In this document: one piece after another, positions 9,122 through 18,563 of the stretch
How positions within the stretch are numbered: the first letter of the stretch is position 1
How the letters are laid out: the number at the start of each line of letters is the position of its first letter
NCBI GenBank assembly: GCA_021775005.1
Contig: JAJFIK010000028.1
Location: forward strand, 1-64,000
Length of the DNA: 64,000 bases
Direction of reading: 5' to 3'
Source of the DNA: Rhodospirillales bacterium
GTDB taxonomy: Bacteria > Pseudomonadota > Alphaproteobacteria > JAJFIK01
Made by a program: the position numbers and the translations under genes
Notes under the pieces: model-generated
The model's database searches: none
What the model was told of the DNA's origin: nothing
Seen by the model: the letters and a program-made list of their open reading frames with translations, nothing else

Positions 9122-10423
9122 TCAATTCTGTGCGGAAGCGTTCTCCGCAAGCCACAATGCAGGGTCCAGCTCAAAATAGTCCACCAAGGCCCTGGTCAAT
9201 CCACGCGCCAGCACCCCGTGATAGGCCTCAGAGGTCAGAAGTTGGGCATCCTGCCGATTGGAGCCAAATCCGGTCTCAAGCAGAATTGATGGCACGTCCG
9301 GGGCCGTCAAAACCCGAAATCCGGCAAAGCGGTGCGGGCGGCTCACGGTACGGATCTCTTCAATATTGAAATTGTCGATCATGATGGTCGCTAGTTGGGC
9401 GGACAAATTCATGGTTTCCCGCTGCGCCAGATCAATCAGAATACGTGTGAGTTCTTCGTCAACTTCATACCCGTCCAGGCGGTCGGATTGATTTTCACGC
9501 TCCGCCACGCGGGCGGCTTCTCCGTCGGACGCCTGCTCTGACAAGGTATAGATCGTAAGCCCCCGCGCATCGGCGTTGTCATTTGAATCCACGTGCACGG
9601 AAATAAACAAATCAGCCTGCTGCGCTTGCGCAATGGCATAGCGATCGTTGAGCCGAAGATATTCGTCCGTGTTCCGGGTCAAATGGGCTTCAAACATGCC
9701 TGACGCATTGAGTTCATCCACAATCGCGCGGGAAATGTCGAGAACGATATCCTTCTCGTTATCACCCAAAACCGAGACCGAACCGGGATCGCGCCCGCCG
9801 TGACCGGGGTCGATTATGATGATCGGGCGTACCGTCGCCGCTGGTTCGGGAACCAGCACGACATCCTGGCCGGGATCGAGACTGGCCAAAACTGACTCAA
9901 TGCTGGCAAACGGCGATCCATCATCAACGGTTTCGGCCCCAGGCTCTTCACTTGGTGCGGCAGCGGCCAGCCCCTCGATAGGAAGCGCGGCGGCGGCAAC
10001 AAAGCCGGCGTGATCGGTCGGAACCAAATTGAATGTCAGATAAGCAGAGGTGTTGCTTGTAGGCGCTATCATTCGATAGCTCTCAATAATCGCCGCATGG
10101 GGCAAATCAAGCACGATACGAGAGGCGCCGGGACGATTGACCCCATAGCGCACCTGCTGCACCAGTCCCCGCCCCGCCAGACTGACGCCGCCGTCCACCT
10201 GCCAATTGACTGACGGCAGATCAATGACAATGCGATAGGGGCGACCGGAATCGGCGGCCAAAGTGAATATGTGGGGTTGAAGGGCCTGGGAGAGCGAAAA
10301 CACCACTTCCGTGTGGCTGCCTTGATCGACCAAGCGCACCGCTTCTACGGACGCGTCCTGGGCCATGACGGCCCGGAACCCGAGTGCGGCCAGAAATAAT
10401 ACAACCATTAATAGGCGATTCAT
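9122..10423 (-). CDS. amiC: N-acetylmuramoyl-L-alanine amidase with AMIN domain (AmiC-like)
   Basis: 433 residues from the ATG at 10423; a GTG/ATG four codons upstream is also possible. A signal peptide (MNRLLMVVLFLAALGF...MAQ) is followed by an AMIN domain (about 25-125) that targets septal peptidoglycan, a linker, and a C-terminal Amidase_3 domain. Zn-binding motifs are visible: IDPGHGGRDPG, the glutamate in the following helix, SVHVDSND and LLETGFGSN. The enzyme removes stem peptides from glycan strands during cell separation. It is transcribed divergently from rne and is first in the amidase-PBP1A-prfB group. Confidence 0.93.
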   Translation of the reverse strand: MNRLLMVVLFLAALGFRAVMAQDASVEAVRLVDQGSHTEVVFSLSQALQPHIFTLAADSGRPYRIVIDLPSVNWQVDGGVSLAGRGLVQQVRYGVNRPGASRIVLDLPHAAIIESYRMIAPTSNTSAYLTFNLVPTDHAGFVAAAALPIEGLAAAAPSEEPGAETVDDGSPFASIESVLASLDPGQDVVLVPEPAATVRPIIIIDPGHGGRDPGSVSVLGDNEKDIVLDISRAIVDELNASGMFEAHLTRNTDEYLRLNDRYAIAQAQQADLFISVHVDSNDNADARGLTIYTLSEQASDGEAARVAERENQSDRLDGYEVDEELTRILIDLAQRETMNLSAQLATIMIDNFNIEEIRTVSRPHRFAGFRVLTAPDVPSILLETGFGSNRQDAQLLTSEAYHGVLARGLTRALVDYFELDPALWLAENASAQN

Positions 10424-11003
10424 ACGCTTGACCAACTCAAAGCCCGCCCGGCCTGTGGGAGAAAATATTCTCTACAACAACATGGCAACCATTTACAGTC
10501 TGCTAACCCATTTCTCGCAAGCTCGTGAGCGGCAGAAACCTGCCGCTGGCGATAAAGGCTTGTACTTATCGTGCTAGGCCGCGTACAAGGGCCTCAGCGG
10601 CCCTGCCGCCCGGCGCGAGGATACCATTGAAAGCCTTGCCGCCAATGCTGCGCCAGGGGGGAAATGAACCCCTTCTGGATGGATGTTGAAAAAGTTTGCG
10701 ATTTCAAAGACTTGTTTCTTGAGGGACTTTGATTTCGCCTGAATTTGGGGTTTGCGCGACCTGCCCGTTTTAGATGGGCTACCCCCGCGCAAGGCACGAT
10801 GAACAAAACGCCTGCCCTTTGCTTGACCACAGAACATCGCCTGTCCCCAACGGCGATGACGGGAAAGCTTGCGCCTGAATTTGGCGGCCTAAATGGCAGG
10901 ATTCCAAATCCAACCAAACCAAACGGTGCATACGCGCCGGGATTGCCGAAGCGAGTTCCCTCGCGCTTCCGCCCCGCGACGCGCCGCACTGGAGCAAAAT
11001 TTC
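10424..11003. other. long divergent intergenic region: amiC promoter side and rne leader
   Basis: About 580 bp without a convincing gene. It holds a perfect 8-bp inverted repeat, AGCGGCAG (10528-10535) and CTGCCGCT (10540-10547) around AAAC, and a GC hairpin at 10653-10678 (CCAG-GGGG ... CCCC-TT-CTGG). A 13-nt direct repeat, CGCCTGAATTTGG, occurs near 10735 and 10873. Long open frames on both strands here lack family features. By analogy with E. coli, where RNase E controls its own mRNA through leader hairpins, this may be an autoregulatory leader; that is inference. Confidence 0.5.
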
Positions 11004-13553
11004 ATGTCCAAGAGAATGCTGGTGGATGCGAGCCACCGGGAAGAAACGCGTGTTGTCATAGCGGACGGCACGCAAATCGACGACTTCGACTTCGAAGCGG
11101 CGAGCAAAAAGCCTCTTAAAGGAAATATCTATCTGGCGCGGGTCACCCGCGTTGAGCCATCCCTGCAGGCAGCCTTTGTTGAATACGGCGGCAACCGGCA
11201 CGGCTTTTTGGCGTTTTCCGAAATTCACCCGGATTACTACCAAATCCCGGTGGCCGATAAGAAACGCTTGATGGAGCAACAGGCGGAAGCTGATGCCAAA
11301 CGCGCTGCGGCTGAGGCGGCGCGTGATTTGGAAGAAGACGAAGCTGCTAGCAATGCAGAAGCGGACGCAGCCAAACCCAATGGCGGCGGGAAAAGTGCTG
11401 CTTTGAGCGCCGGTTCTGCGCCAACCCTTGATCTCGATGACCCCGCCGCAGATGCCGCCGACTGGGACGATGAAGACCATGTGTCCCTGCAGGATCCGGC
11501 GGAGGAGCTTTTCGCCGAGAGCACAGAGGATGACACGAACGCTGAGTCCGATGACGCCGACACGGCCACCGACAGCGACAAATCCAACGGCAGAAGCAAT
11601 CGAGGGCGCCAAGCCAAAGGGCGCGGCCGGGGCCGATCAGGCCGAAATGGCGGCCGCGGAGGGCGCAACAGCCGATCAGACGACGATGACGAAGATAGCG
11701 GCCGTGAGGCCCGGCCTTATTTGAAAAACTACAAAATCCAGGATGTCATCCGCCGTCGCCAAGTGCTTTTGATCCAAGTGGTCAAAGAGGAACGCGGCAA
11801 CAAGGGCGCGGCATTGACCACCTATCTTTCCCTCGCCGGGCGCTATTGCGTCTTGATGCCCAATACTGCCCGTGGAGGCGGCATCAGCCGCAAGATCACC
11901 AACATGTCGGACCGGCGGCGACTCAAATCAGCAGTGTCTGATTTTGAAGTTCCCAGCGGCATGGGTCTGATTGTTCGCACCGCTGGTGCCAATCGCACTA
12001 AAGCAGAGGTGCGCCGGGACTATGAATATCTTTTGCGCCTTTGGGAGAGCGTGCGCGACCTGACGCTCAAGTCGGCGGCCCCATCACTTGTCTATGAGGA
12101 AGGTAATCTCATCAAGCGGTCTATTCGCGATCTCTATAGCAAAGACATCGAAGAAGTGCTGGTGGAGGGCGAGGACGCTTACAAAGAAGCCAAAGCGTTT
12201 ATGCGTATGCTTATGCCCAGCCACGCGCGCCACGTGAAATTATATCGCGAGCGTTTGCCGCTCTATCAGCGCTATCACGTTGATACGCAACTTGATGAAA
12301 TGCTCAGCCCGCGGGTTGAACTTCCCTCCGGCGGCTACATCATAATCAATCAAACCGAGGCGCTTGTTTCTGTCGATGTGAACTCCGGCCGATCCACGCG
12401 CGAGCACAATATTGAAGACACCGCTCTCAAAACCAACCTTGAGGCTGGGATTGAGACAGCGCGCCAACTTCGCTTGCGCGATCTCGCCGGGCTTATCGTG
12501 ATCGATTTCATCGACATGGAAGAAAATCGGAATAACCGCGCCGTTGAGCGTCAAATGAAAGAGGTCTTGGAGCATGACCGTGCCCGCATCCAAGTGGGCC
12601 GCATCTCCAACTTTGGCCTTCTGGAAATGTCGCGGCAACGTCTTCGCTCGGGCATTCTTGAAGGCTCAACCCGCCCCTGCCCCCATTGCGAAGGCACCGG
12701 AACAGTCAGGTCCGTTGAATCGGCGGCCCTGCTTATCCTGCGCGCCTGCGAAGAAGAAGGCGCAAGGGAGCGCAGCGCGTCTATCACCGTCCGCACCAAC
12801 CAGGACACCGCTGCATATGTGCTCAATCACAAGCGCCGCGAATTGCTCGAGTTTGAAGATCTCTATGGCATGGTTGCGGTCATCGAAGTTGATGCCGCCC
12901 TCAAGGGAGATGAATTTGAGATTGAGCGTGGCGAGCCATTGAGCGAAGCCCGTCGACGTGAAATTCAAGAGACCTCAGCGGTTACTCCCGACACAGCATT
13001 TTTGCAGGAAGAAGAAGCAAAAGACGCTGCCGCAGAAGCCGAAGAAGCTGAATCCCTTGCCGCAATGGAACAGGAAGAAGTAAAGGTCGTTGCCGCGCCC
13101 GAAGTCGAAACCAAGTCAGACGATACTGGTTCCAGCGACCAAGCGGCAGGCGAGACAAGCACCACCAGCGAGGATGCTACCGCAAAACGCCGCCGTCGTG
13201 GTCGCCGGGGTGGACGTCGCAACAAGCGCCGCCCTGAAGATGCGACAACTGAAACTGGCGCTGGGTCTGAAGTGCAGGAAGCGTCCGACAAAACCGCAGC
13301 TAAAACTGAACTTACCGCTGAAGAAAAGACGGCCCGCAATCGCCGCCGTCGGGGCTCGCGCGGAGGGCGCGGTCGGCGCCGGGCTGACAAACCCAATGGC
13401 CAGGAAGCGGCAGCTGGCGAAAAGAGTTCCGGCCAAAGTGCCGCTGCCTCAGGGCGTGGACCATCATCTGGAGCGCAGAACAAAAAGCCCGCGGAACCAT
13501 CAAAGGCACCGCAGGCTGAAAAGAAGGAGTGGTGGCAGGGTTGGTTCGGCTAG
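11004..13553 (+). CDS. rne: ribonuclease E
   Basis: 849 residues. The ATG at 11004 (MSKRMLVDASHREETRV) has a GGAG at 10991-10994; the frame is open from 10893 but upstream residues do not look like RNase E. The S1 domain is interrupted by an acidic/Ala-rich insert (about residues 90-230) before RPYLKNYKIQDVIRRRQV. The catalytic DNase I-like domain has the Mg ligands in SVDVNSGR and IVIDFIDM, and the Zn-link is RPCPHCEGTG. The Arg-rich C-terminal scaffold (RRRRGRRGGRRNKRR blocks) ends KKEWWQGWFG, as in other alphaproteobacteria. It cuts single-stranded AU-rich RNA and organises the degradosome. Its TAG overlaps the stop of the convergent GGT-like gene. Confidence 0.96.
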   Translation: MSKRMLVDASHREETRVVIADGTQIDDFDFEAASKKPLKGNIYLARVTRVEPSLQAAFVEYGGNRHGFLAFSEIHPDYYQIPVADKKRLMEQQAEADAKRAAAEAARDLEEDEAASNAEADAAKPNGGGKSAALSAGSAPTLDLDDPAADAADWDDEDHVSLQDPAEELFAESTEDDTNAESDDADTATDSDKSNGRSNRGRQAKGRGRGRSGRNGGRGGRNSRSDDDDEDSGREARPYLKNYKIQDVIRRRQVLLIQVVKEERGNKGAALTTYLSLAGRYCVLMPNTARGGGISRKITNMSDRRRLKSAVSDFEVPSGMGLIVRTAGANRTKAEVRRDYEYLLRLWESVRDLTLKSAAPSLVYEEGNLIKRSIRDLYSKDIEEVLVEGEDAYKEAKAFMRMLMPSHARHVKLYRERLPLYQRYHVDTQLDEMLSPRVELPSGGYIIINQTEALVSVDVNSGRSTREHNIEDTALKTNLEAGIETARQLRLRDLAGLIVIDFIDMEENRNNRAVERQMKEVLEHDRARIQVGRISNFGLLEMSRQRLRSGILEGSTRPCPHCEGTGTVRSVESAALLILRACEEEGARERSASITVRTNQDTAAYVLNHKRRELLEFEDLYGMVAVIEVDAALKGDEFEIERGEPLSEARRREIQETSAVTPDTAFLQEEEAKDAAAEAEEAESLAAMEQEEVKVVAAPEVETKSDDTGSSDQAAGETSTTSEDATAKRRRRGRRGGRRNKRRPEDATTETGAGSEVQEASDKTAAKTELTAEEKTARNRRRRGSRGGRGRRRADKPNGQEAAAGEKSSGQSAAASGRGPSSGAQNKKPAEPSKAPQAEKKEWWQGWFG

Positions 13554-15088
13554 CGCGCCAGGGCCTCTGCGCCAAGTCCGGACCCCCTTGGATCCACACC
13601 AATGCGGCAAACCGCATTGCGGTCCTCAGACTCACGACCACACGAGATGGCATTGACGGTGCCATAGGCGGATGAGCCGTTTAGTTGAAGCGCCTGCTGA
13701 AGACCAGAGCCATCAACGTTGAGTGCGGTGTAAAGCAGTGATGCAGAAGCCTGCGGACCGCCTGCGGACCCCGCTGCCATGTGCAATCGATTGCCACTGG
13801 CATTGGTCACAACGATGGGGGTTACAAAGGCCCCCGCCAATCCATGTTGAACATCGAGCGGGGATTGCGCAAACAGCGCGCCCGTCGAACGGCCGGGCAT
13901 TAAGCTGCCAAACGGGCCATTAAGCGTTACGCCGCAAACCACCGTCAGGCCGCTTGAGTCAGTCACCGCAAAAGACGATGACCCATAATCCGGCAGGAGT
14001 GCGCCTCTGACGCCCGCATCCACCAGCACTTCCTGAGCATTCCGATTTAGCGCAGATGCCGCCGGTGTTCCCGGCGCGCGATTCACAGGAAGGTCGCGCA
14101 GGGCCTTTTGCGTTAGTTCTGGGAAGAAGAAGCCCGCCCCCGTTGCACCGGTGGGCAGAAATGCGACCCGATTATCCAGCTCAATGGCTTGCGGGGTGCT
14201 GACATTAGGCTCGTAGCCCTGCAGATCCGCAATACTCAGCGTACCGCCCTGCTCCGTTGCTTCTTCGATAACGCGTTGCGACAGCTCGCCGGTGTAAAAG
14301 TCTTGCGGCCCGCGGGCAGCGATGATGGCTATGGTCCCGGCAAGGGCAGGCTGGCTAAACCGCACGCCCTCATAAGCAAGACGGCCATTGGCTTGGGTAA
14401 ACATCCGGCGCAGGCTTGGCGTCAATTGGACGATACCGCCTTCCGCCAATATCCGCCGCGCCAGAGTGCGCGAGACCGGGTGTCCTGCAGCAACGTCAGA
14501 GCCCGGCTCGACCACTGTCGCCCAATTAAGATTACCATATTCCGCCTGGATGTAGCCAAAGCCGCGAACCGCGCCGGGGACCGCAATGGGCCCCGCCTCA
14601 CGCGGCGCGCGCGGCAAAAAGTCAACGCTGCGGGCAACGCCAGTACGGCTGTCATGGACGAGACAAATGCCGCCGCCGCCGACAGAGGCACCCGCTGGGT
14701 TTGTCGCTGCGAGGGTAAAAAATACCGCCGTGGCGGCGTCAGCGGCGTTGCCGCCGCGACTTAGAATATCTCGCCCCACCAAAGTGGCCCGCGGTTCATC
14801 AGAAACCACTAGCCCTGCGAAACCATCACTGGCGGCGGAGACAAATCCCCATTCCGTATCAGGAGCAGCGATCACGCCCTGAGGGCCAGATTGCGCTTGC
14901 TGTGACCCGCCAAAGCCGGGAATGCCCGGCAGGTTGATCGTCGGCATTGCAATAGGGGGAGCTGATGGCAGGCGGCCAAGTTCACCGAGCTGGCCACCGC
15001 AAGCGCTGGTAAATAGCGCCAAAAGGCAGGTTGTGAGAACACGGCCGGATGTGCGGCTTGATGCAAATCTAGAAAGGCTGCGCAGCAT
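13550..15088 (-). CDS. divergent gamma-glutamyltransferase-family lipoprotein
   Basis: 512 residues. The ATG at 15088 is preceded by AAAGGA; an ATG six bases upstream is too close to it. A signal sequence ending LLALFTSACGG suggests a lipoprotein. The body follows the GGT fold (GRDILSRGGNAADAATAVFF, AGSAGGPQ, TLNGPFGS). However, the autocatalytic-threonine motif, TTHYSVVD in E. coli GGT, reads SSSFAVTD here (codons for the three Ser at 13973-13981), so the nucleophile would be Ser and the nearby His is lost. It is also shorter than typical GGT. It may be a specialised or inactive paralogue; glutathione hydrolysis should not be assumed. Confidence 0.8.
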   Translation of the reverse strand: MLRSLSRFASSRTSGRVLTTCLLALFTSACGGQLGELGRLPSAPPIAMPTINLPGIPGFGGSQQAQSGPQGVIAAPDTEWGFVSAASDGFAGLVVSDEPRATLVGRDILSRGGNAADAATAVFFTLAATNPAGASVGGGGICLVHDSRTGVARSVDFLPRAPREAGPIAVPGAVRGFGYIQAEYGNLNWATVVEPGSDVAAGHPVSRTLARRILAEGGIVQLTPSLRRMFTQANGRLAYEGVRFSQPALAGTIAIIAARGPQDFYTGELSQRVIEEATEQGGTLSIADLQGYEPNVSTPQAIELDNRVAFLPTGATGAGFFFPELTQKALRDLPVNRAPGTPAASALNRNAQEVLVDAGVRGALLPDYGSSSFAVTDSSGLTVVCGVTLNGPFGSLMPGRSTGALFAQSPLDVQHGLAGAFVTPIVVTNASGNRLHMAAGSAGGPQASASLLYTALNVDGSGLQQALQLNGSSAYGTVNAISCGRESEDRNAVCRIGVDPRGSGLGAEALAR

Positions 15089-15346
15089 GATCATTCCTTT
15101 GTTATTAACTGCCCCCACCGCAGCGGGCTGGTTTTTAGCAGCAACTGCCCGCTTTTGCCACGCCTCATTTACCAAAAAAAGCAACAGATTTCAGTGACTT
15201 CGCCCGTTTGAAGGTCCGGGGGGGCTGTTTGGGGAGTGGTTTGCGCTGTGTTCGACATATATCGCTCAATATGGGTGCAACCAAACCAGAAATTGCGTAC
15301 TCTCATCCTTGGCGGCGGGGGCGACCAAACAACGGACCGGCATTTC

Positions 15347-16714
15347 ATGAGTAAAATCGTAAGTCAGGCAGCGTCACTGGTATTGGCGCTCATATTGACC
15401 ACTTGCCTTTGGGCCCAACCAGCCCTGGCGCAAAGTTCAATCCGCGACGCTGAGCTTGAGCAATTGTTGCGCGATTGGGCTGATCCCATTTTTGCCGCAG
15501 CGGGGCTAACCCCCGGCGCCGTGGACATCTATGTCATCAATGATCCATCGCTGAACGCCTTTGTTGCCGGCGGTCAGAATATGTTTATCCATACCGGCTT
15601 GATCACCGCGGCGGACACGCCGAATGAACTCATTGGCGTCATTGCCCACGAAACCGGGCACATATCTGGCGGACACCTGGCGCGGATGGGGGAGGCAGCC
15701 GAAGGATTTGGGCTCACGCAAATGATTGGGCTTGGTCTTGGGCTCGCAGCCATTGCGCTCGGCTCGCCAGAAGCGGGCATCGCATTGATCACCGGCGGCA
15801 CGCATATCGCTCAGCGTCAATTTTTACTCTATTCGCGCACACAAGAATCTGCGGCGGACCAGGCTGCAATGAGCCTCCTTGATGCGACCGGGCAGTCAGG
15901 CCGAGGGCTATTGACCTTTTTTGACCGGTTTCGCGATCAAGAAATTCTCTCTGGCGCCAATCAGGATCCGTTTATTCGGTCTCACCCTCTAAATAGCGAT
16001 CGGATCAATTTTCTGGAAAGCCGCATCGCCATGTCGCCATATCGCGATGTGCAAGACACGCCCGAAAATTTGGCGCGGCTACAAATGGCACAAGCCAAGA
16101 TCTATGGCTTTCTTGACCGTGTTGATGTCGTGCTGCGCCGTTATCCTGAGAGTGACACCTCGGCACCTGGACATTATGCCCGCAGTGTGGCTTATTTTCG
16201 TCAAGGGCGTACAGACGAAGCCCTTGGAGAGATCGACGCACTGATCGAGCGCCAGACCGACAATCCGTTCTTGTACGAGCTGAGGGGGCAGATATTGCTC
16301 GAAGGGCGGCGCCCAAGCGAAGCAATCACGGCGTTCCGCCAGTCATTGGACCTCATGCCGCAGTCGGCGTTGCTGCGCATCAATCTGGCCCAAGCTTTAA
16401 TTGCGTCAGAAGACTCCGAGCGCAACTCTCCGAGCAACCAAGAAGCCCGTGATTTGCTCTTGTTTGCGACAACACAAGACAACTCAAGCTCCTTTGCCTG
16501 GCACCAATTGGCGATCGTTCAGGCGCGCGCGGGCGAAGAAGGGCTGGCAGACCTCGCGACAGCCGAACGTTATTACATGATGGGCAATGGCGATGAGGCG
16601 CGACGCTTTGCCTTGCGTGCGCGAGACAAACTGACCGAGAACACAGAAGATTGGCGGCAGGCCATGGAGATCATTGATTTCACCGAAGACCCTCGCCGGA
16701 TGCGGCGGCGCTAG
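15347..16714 (+). CDS. periplasmic M48 metalloprotease with TPR repeats (BepA/YfgC-like)
   Basis: 455 residues from the ATG at 15347, which begins a clean signal peptide (MSKIVSQAASLVLALIL...PALAQ). The M48 domain carries VIAHETGHISGGHLAR (HExxH) and the third ligand Glu near RTQESAADQAAM. Tetratricopeptide repeats follow (about 270-440). This is the BepA/LoiP-type architecture: a periplasmic protease-chaperone that monitors outer-membrane assembly, notably LptD maturation, which fits with lptD elsewhere in the window. Substrate is inferred from the family. Confidence 0.9.
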   Translation: MSKIVSQAASLVLALILTTCLWAQPALAQSSIRDAELEQLLRDWADPIFAAAGLTPGAVDIYVINDPSLNAFVAGGQNMFIHTGLITAADTPNELIGVIAHETGHISGGHLARMGEAAEGFGLTQMIGLGLGLAAIALGSPEAGIALITGGTHIAQRQFLLYSRTQESAADQAAMSLLDATGQSGRGLLTFFDRFRDQEILSGANQDPFIRSHPLNSDRINFLESRIAMSPYRDVQDTPENLARLQMAQAKIYGFLDRVDVVLRRYPESDTSAPGHYARSVAYFRQGRTDEALGEIDALIERQTDNPFLYELRGQILLEGRRPSEAITAFRQSLDLMPQSALLRINLAQALIASEDSERNSPSNQEARDLLLFATTQDNSSSFAWHQLAIVQARAGEEGLADLATAERYYMMGNGDEARRFALRARDKLTENTEDWRQAMEIIDFTEDPRRMRRR

Positions 16715-16795
16715 CGTTCAAGATTCCATGATTGCGGGTGCGCCTATTATGGGCTATGCGCCGGTTGAACTTACCTTTTGGGGAGAACAAAAATT

Positions 16796-17569
16796 ATGAG
16801 CGAATTTCTTGGCGGCAGCCATCGCGCCGTCCAAATCGGCTTGATTGTGGTGGCAGGCCTTCTGGGCCTGCTGATTGGCATTCTCCTCACTCAAAACAAC
16901 TCCACCCCGGCAGTTGCGGAAAGCCAAGAGGCCTTTGCGGAGCGCGTTCGCGAAGCCCTCGTCAGTAACCCGTTCATTTTGAGCGAAGCGTTCAATGCCC
17001 TTGAGACCCAGTCGCGAAATGCAGAAGTGAATGAGCTTCAAGACGCCGTGACGCGCAACCTGAGTTTGATTGAGACCGCCCCCGCATCAATTGCGGCAGG
17101 CAACCCCAATGGTGACATCACCATCGTTGAATTTTTCGATTATGAGTGCCCCTATTGCCGCCGCGCCTTGCCTCGCATGAATGCGTTGCGCGCCGCTGAT
17201 GACGGCATCCGCTTTATCTATTTTGAAATGCCCATACTTGGCGAATCGTCCCTCCTGGCAGCCCTGGCGGCTTTGGCCGCGCATGAACAAGGCGGCTACG
17301 AGCAGCTCCACAATCTCATGATGTCATCCGAGGGTCGCTTGAATGAGGGCATTATAATGGAATTCGCCGTCGAGGCCGGGCTTGATCCTGTTCGATTGCG
17401 TGAAGATATGGCGAACCCGCTGCTTGAAGACCGCTTACGCAGCAATATGCAGCTCGCTCAAGCCGTGGGTGTCGGCTCGACACCGACATTTTTGGTCAAT
17501 GGCCAGGTTGTCATCGGTTGGCGCGAAGAAGAGGTAACGCGCTTGTTGGATGAAGCCCGCGGCGACTAA
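16796..17569 (+). CDS. DsbA-family thiol-disulfide oxidoreductase, membrane-anchored
   Basis: 257 residues. The ATG at 16796 follows GGGGAGAA. An N-terminal helix (about 13-35) anchors or exports the protein. A helical stretch ([21 protein letters not shown]) precedes a thioredoxin/DsbA domain with active site YECPYCRR and the cis-Pro loop [10 protein letters not shown]. This matches alphaproteobacterial DsbA-like proteins (Com1/ScsC-like group) with an N-terminal helical extension that may drive oligomerisation. Whether it is an oxidase or isomerase is not decidable from sequence. The TAA overlaps the stop of convergent thiG. Confidence 0.88.
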   Translation: MSEFLGGSHRAVQIGLIVVAGLLGLLIGILLTQNNSTPAVAESQEAFAERVREALVSNPFILSEAFNALETQSRNAEVNELQDAVTRNLSLIETAPASIAAGNPNGDITIVEFFDYECPYCRRALPRMNALRAADDGIRFIYFEMPILGESSLLAALAALAAHEQGGYEQLHNLMMSSEGRLNEGIIMEFAVEAGLDPVRLREDMANPLLEDRLRSNMQLAQAVGVGSTPTFLVNGQVVIGWREEEVTRLLDEARGD

Positions 17570-18357
17570 ATCAGCCCCGCCAAGGGGGACGACGGATCCG
17601 CATACATCTTTTTTGCCATGCGCCCGGCGAGATAAGCCTCTCGTCCGGCGATAACCGCATGTTTCATGGCCTTTGCCATTCGGATGGGGTTTTTTGCTTC
17701 GGCAATAGCTGTATTTGTGATGATGGCATCGCAGCCTAATTCCATCGCCATGGCCGCTTCTGATGCGGTCCCCACACCGGCGTCAACAAGAACGGGTACG
17801 CTCGCATTCTCAACAATGATACGGATGTTCACCGGGTTCTGGATGCCAAGGCCTGACCCAATAAGCCCACCAAGCGGCATGATCGCGCAACACCCGATCT
17901 CTTCCAGGGTTTTGGCGGCAATGGGATCGTCATTGCAATAAACCATTACGTCAAAGCCATCTTTGATGAGCAGTTCTGCTGCCCGAAAAGTTTCGGGCAT
18001 ATTGGGATAGAGGGTTTGCTGATCGCCAAGGACTTCCAGCTTTACAAGGTTCCAGTCGCCGGCTTCCCGCGCAAGACGCAAGGTTCGCACCGCATCATCA
18101 CCGGTAAAACACCCGGCCGTGTTTGGCAGGAAAGTGTATTTCGCCGGATCAATGTAATCCACCAACATAGGTTCATCCTTGTTGGTCAGGTTCACCCGGC
18201 GGACGGCGACGGTAATGATCTCAGCCCCCGATGCTACAAGAGCTTGAGCATTTTGTTCATATGTGTCGTACTTGCCCGTGCCGATGATCAACCGCGAGCC
18301 ATAGGTCTTGCAGGCAATGACGAGAGGATTGTCCTTTACTGAATTGATCTTACTCAC
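17566..18357 (-). CDS. thiG: thiazole synthase
   Basis: 263 residues. ThiG condenses deoxyxylulose-5-phosphate, dehydroglycine and sulfur carried by ThiS into the thiazole of thiamine. The TIM-barrel is complete, with the Schiff-base lysine in LVKLEVLGD and the phosphate-binding segments [17 protein letters not shown] and [12 protein letters not shown]. It starts at a GTG whose G is also the last base of the thiS stop. The Shine-Dalgarno GGAGGTGG lies within the thiS Gly codons, so thiG translation is tightly coupled to thiS. Confidence 0.96.
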   Translation of the reverse strand: MSKINSVKDNPLVIACKTYGSRLIIGTGKYDTYEQNAQALVASGAEIITVAVRRVNLTNKDEPMLVDYIDPAKYTFLPNTAGCFTGDDAVRTLRLAREAGDWNLVKLEVLGDQQTLYPNMPETFRAAELLIKDGFDVMVYCNDDPIAAKTLEEIGCCAIMPLGGLIGSGLGIQNPVNIRIIVENASVPVLVDAGVGTASEAAMAMELGCDAIITNTAIAEAKNPIRMAKAMKHAVIAGREAYLAGRMAKKMYADPSSPLAGLI

Positions 18358-18563
18358 TATCCACCTCCTACAAACCGAACGATCTCCAGCCGATCACCAT
18401 CTTCAACTACAACGTCGCCATATGTTGAGCGCGGTACGATTTCCAAATTACGCTCCACAGCAATCTTGCGGGCCTCGAGTTCAAACTCTGCCAACACTGC
18501 CGCCACAGTCATGGGACCTGCGAGGGTCTTGGTATCACCGTTGAGATGAATTGAAATACTCAT
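18357..18563 (-). CDS. thiS: sulfur carrier protein ThiS
   Basis: 68 residues, a ubiquitin-like beta-grasp protein ending IVRFVGGG. The C-terminal Gly-Gly is adenylylated and then thiocarboxylated to donate sulfur to ThiG. Family hallmarks are the N-terminal strand [12 protein letters not shown] and the [15 protein letters not shown] end. It overlaps DUF2939 by 4 nt upstream and thiG by 1 nt downstream. No thiO, thiF or thiE lies nearby, so those steps must be encoded elsewhere. Confidence 0.95.
   Translation of the reverse strand: MSISIHLNGDTKTLAGPMTVAAVLAEFELEARKIAVERNLEIVPRSTYGDVVVEDGDRLEIVRFVGGG

Noticed and set aside
10779-11612. 277-codon minus-strand frame across the rne leader and 5' end
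   Set aside because: It is antisense to the RNase E N-terminus, has no family features, and its composition mirrors rne codon bias.
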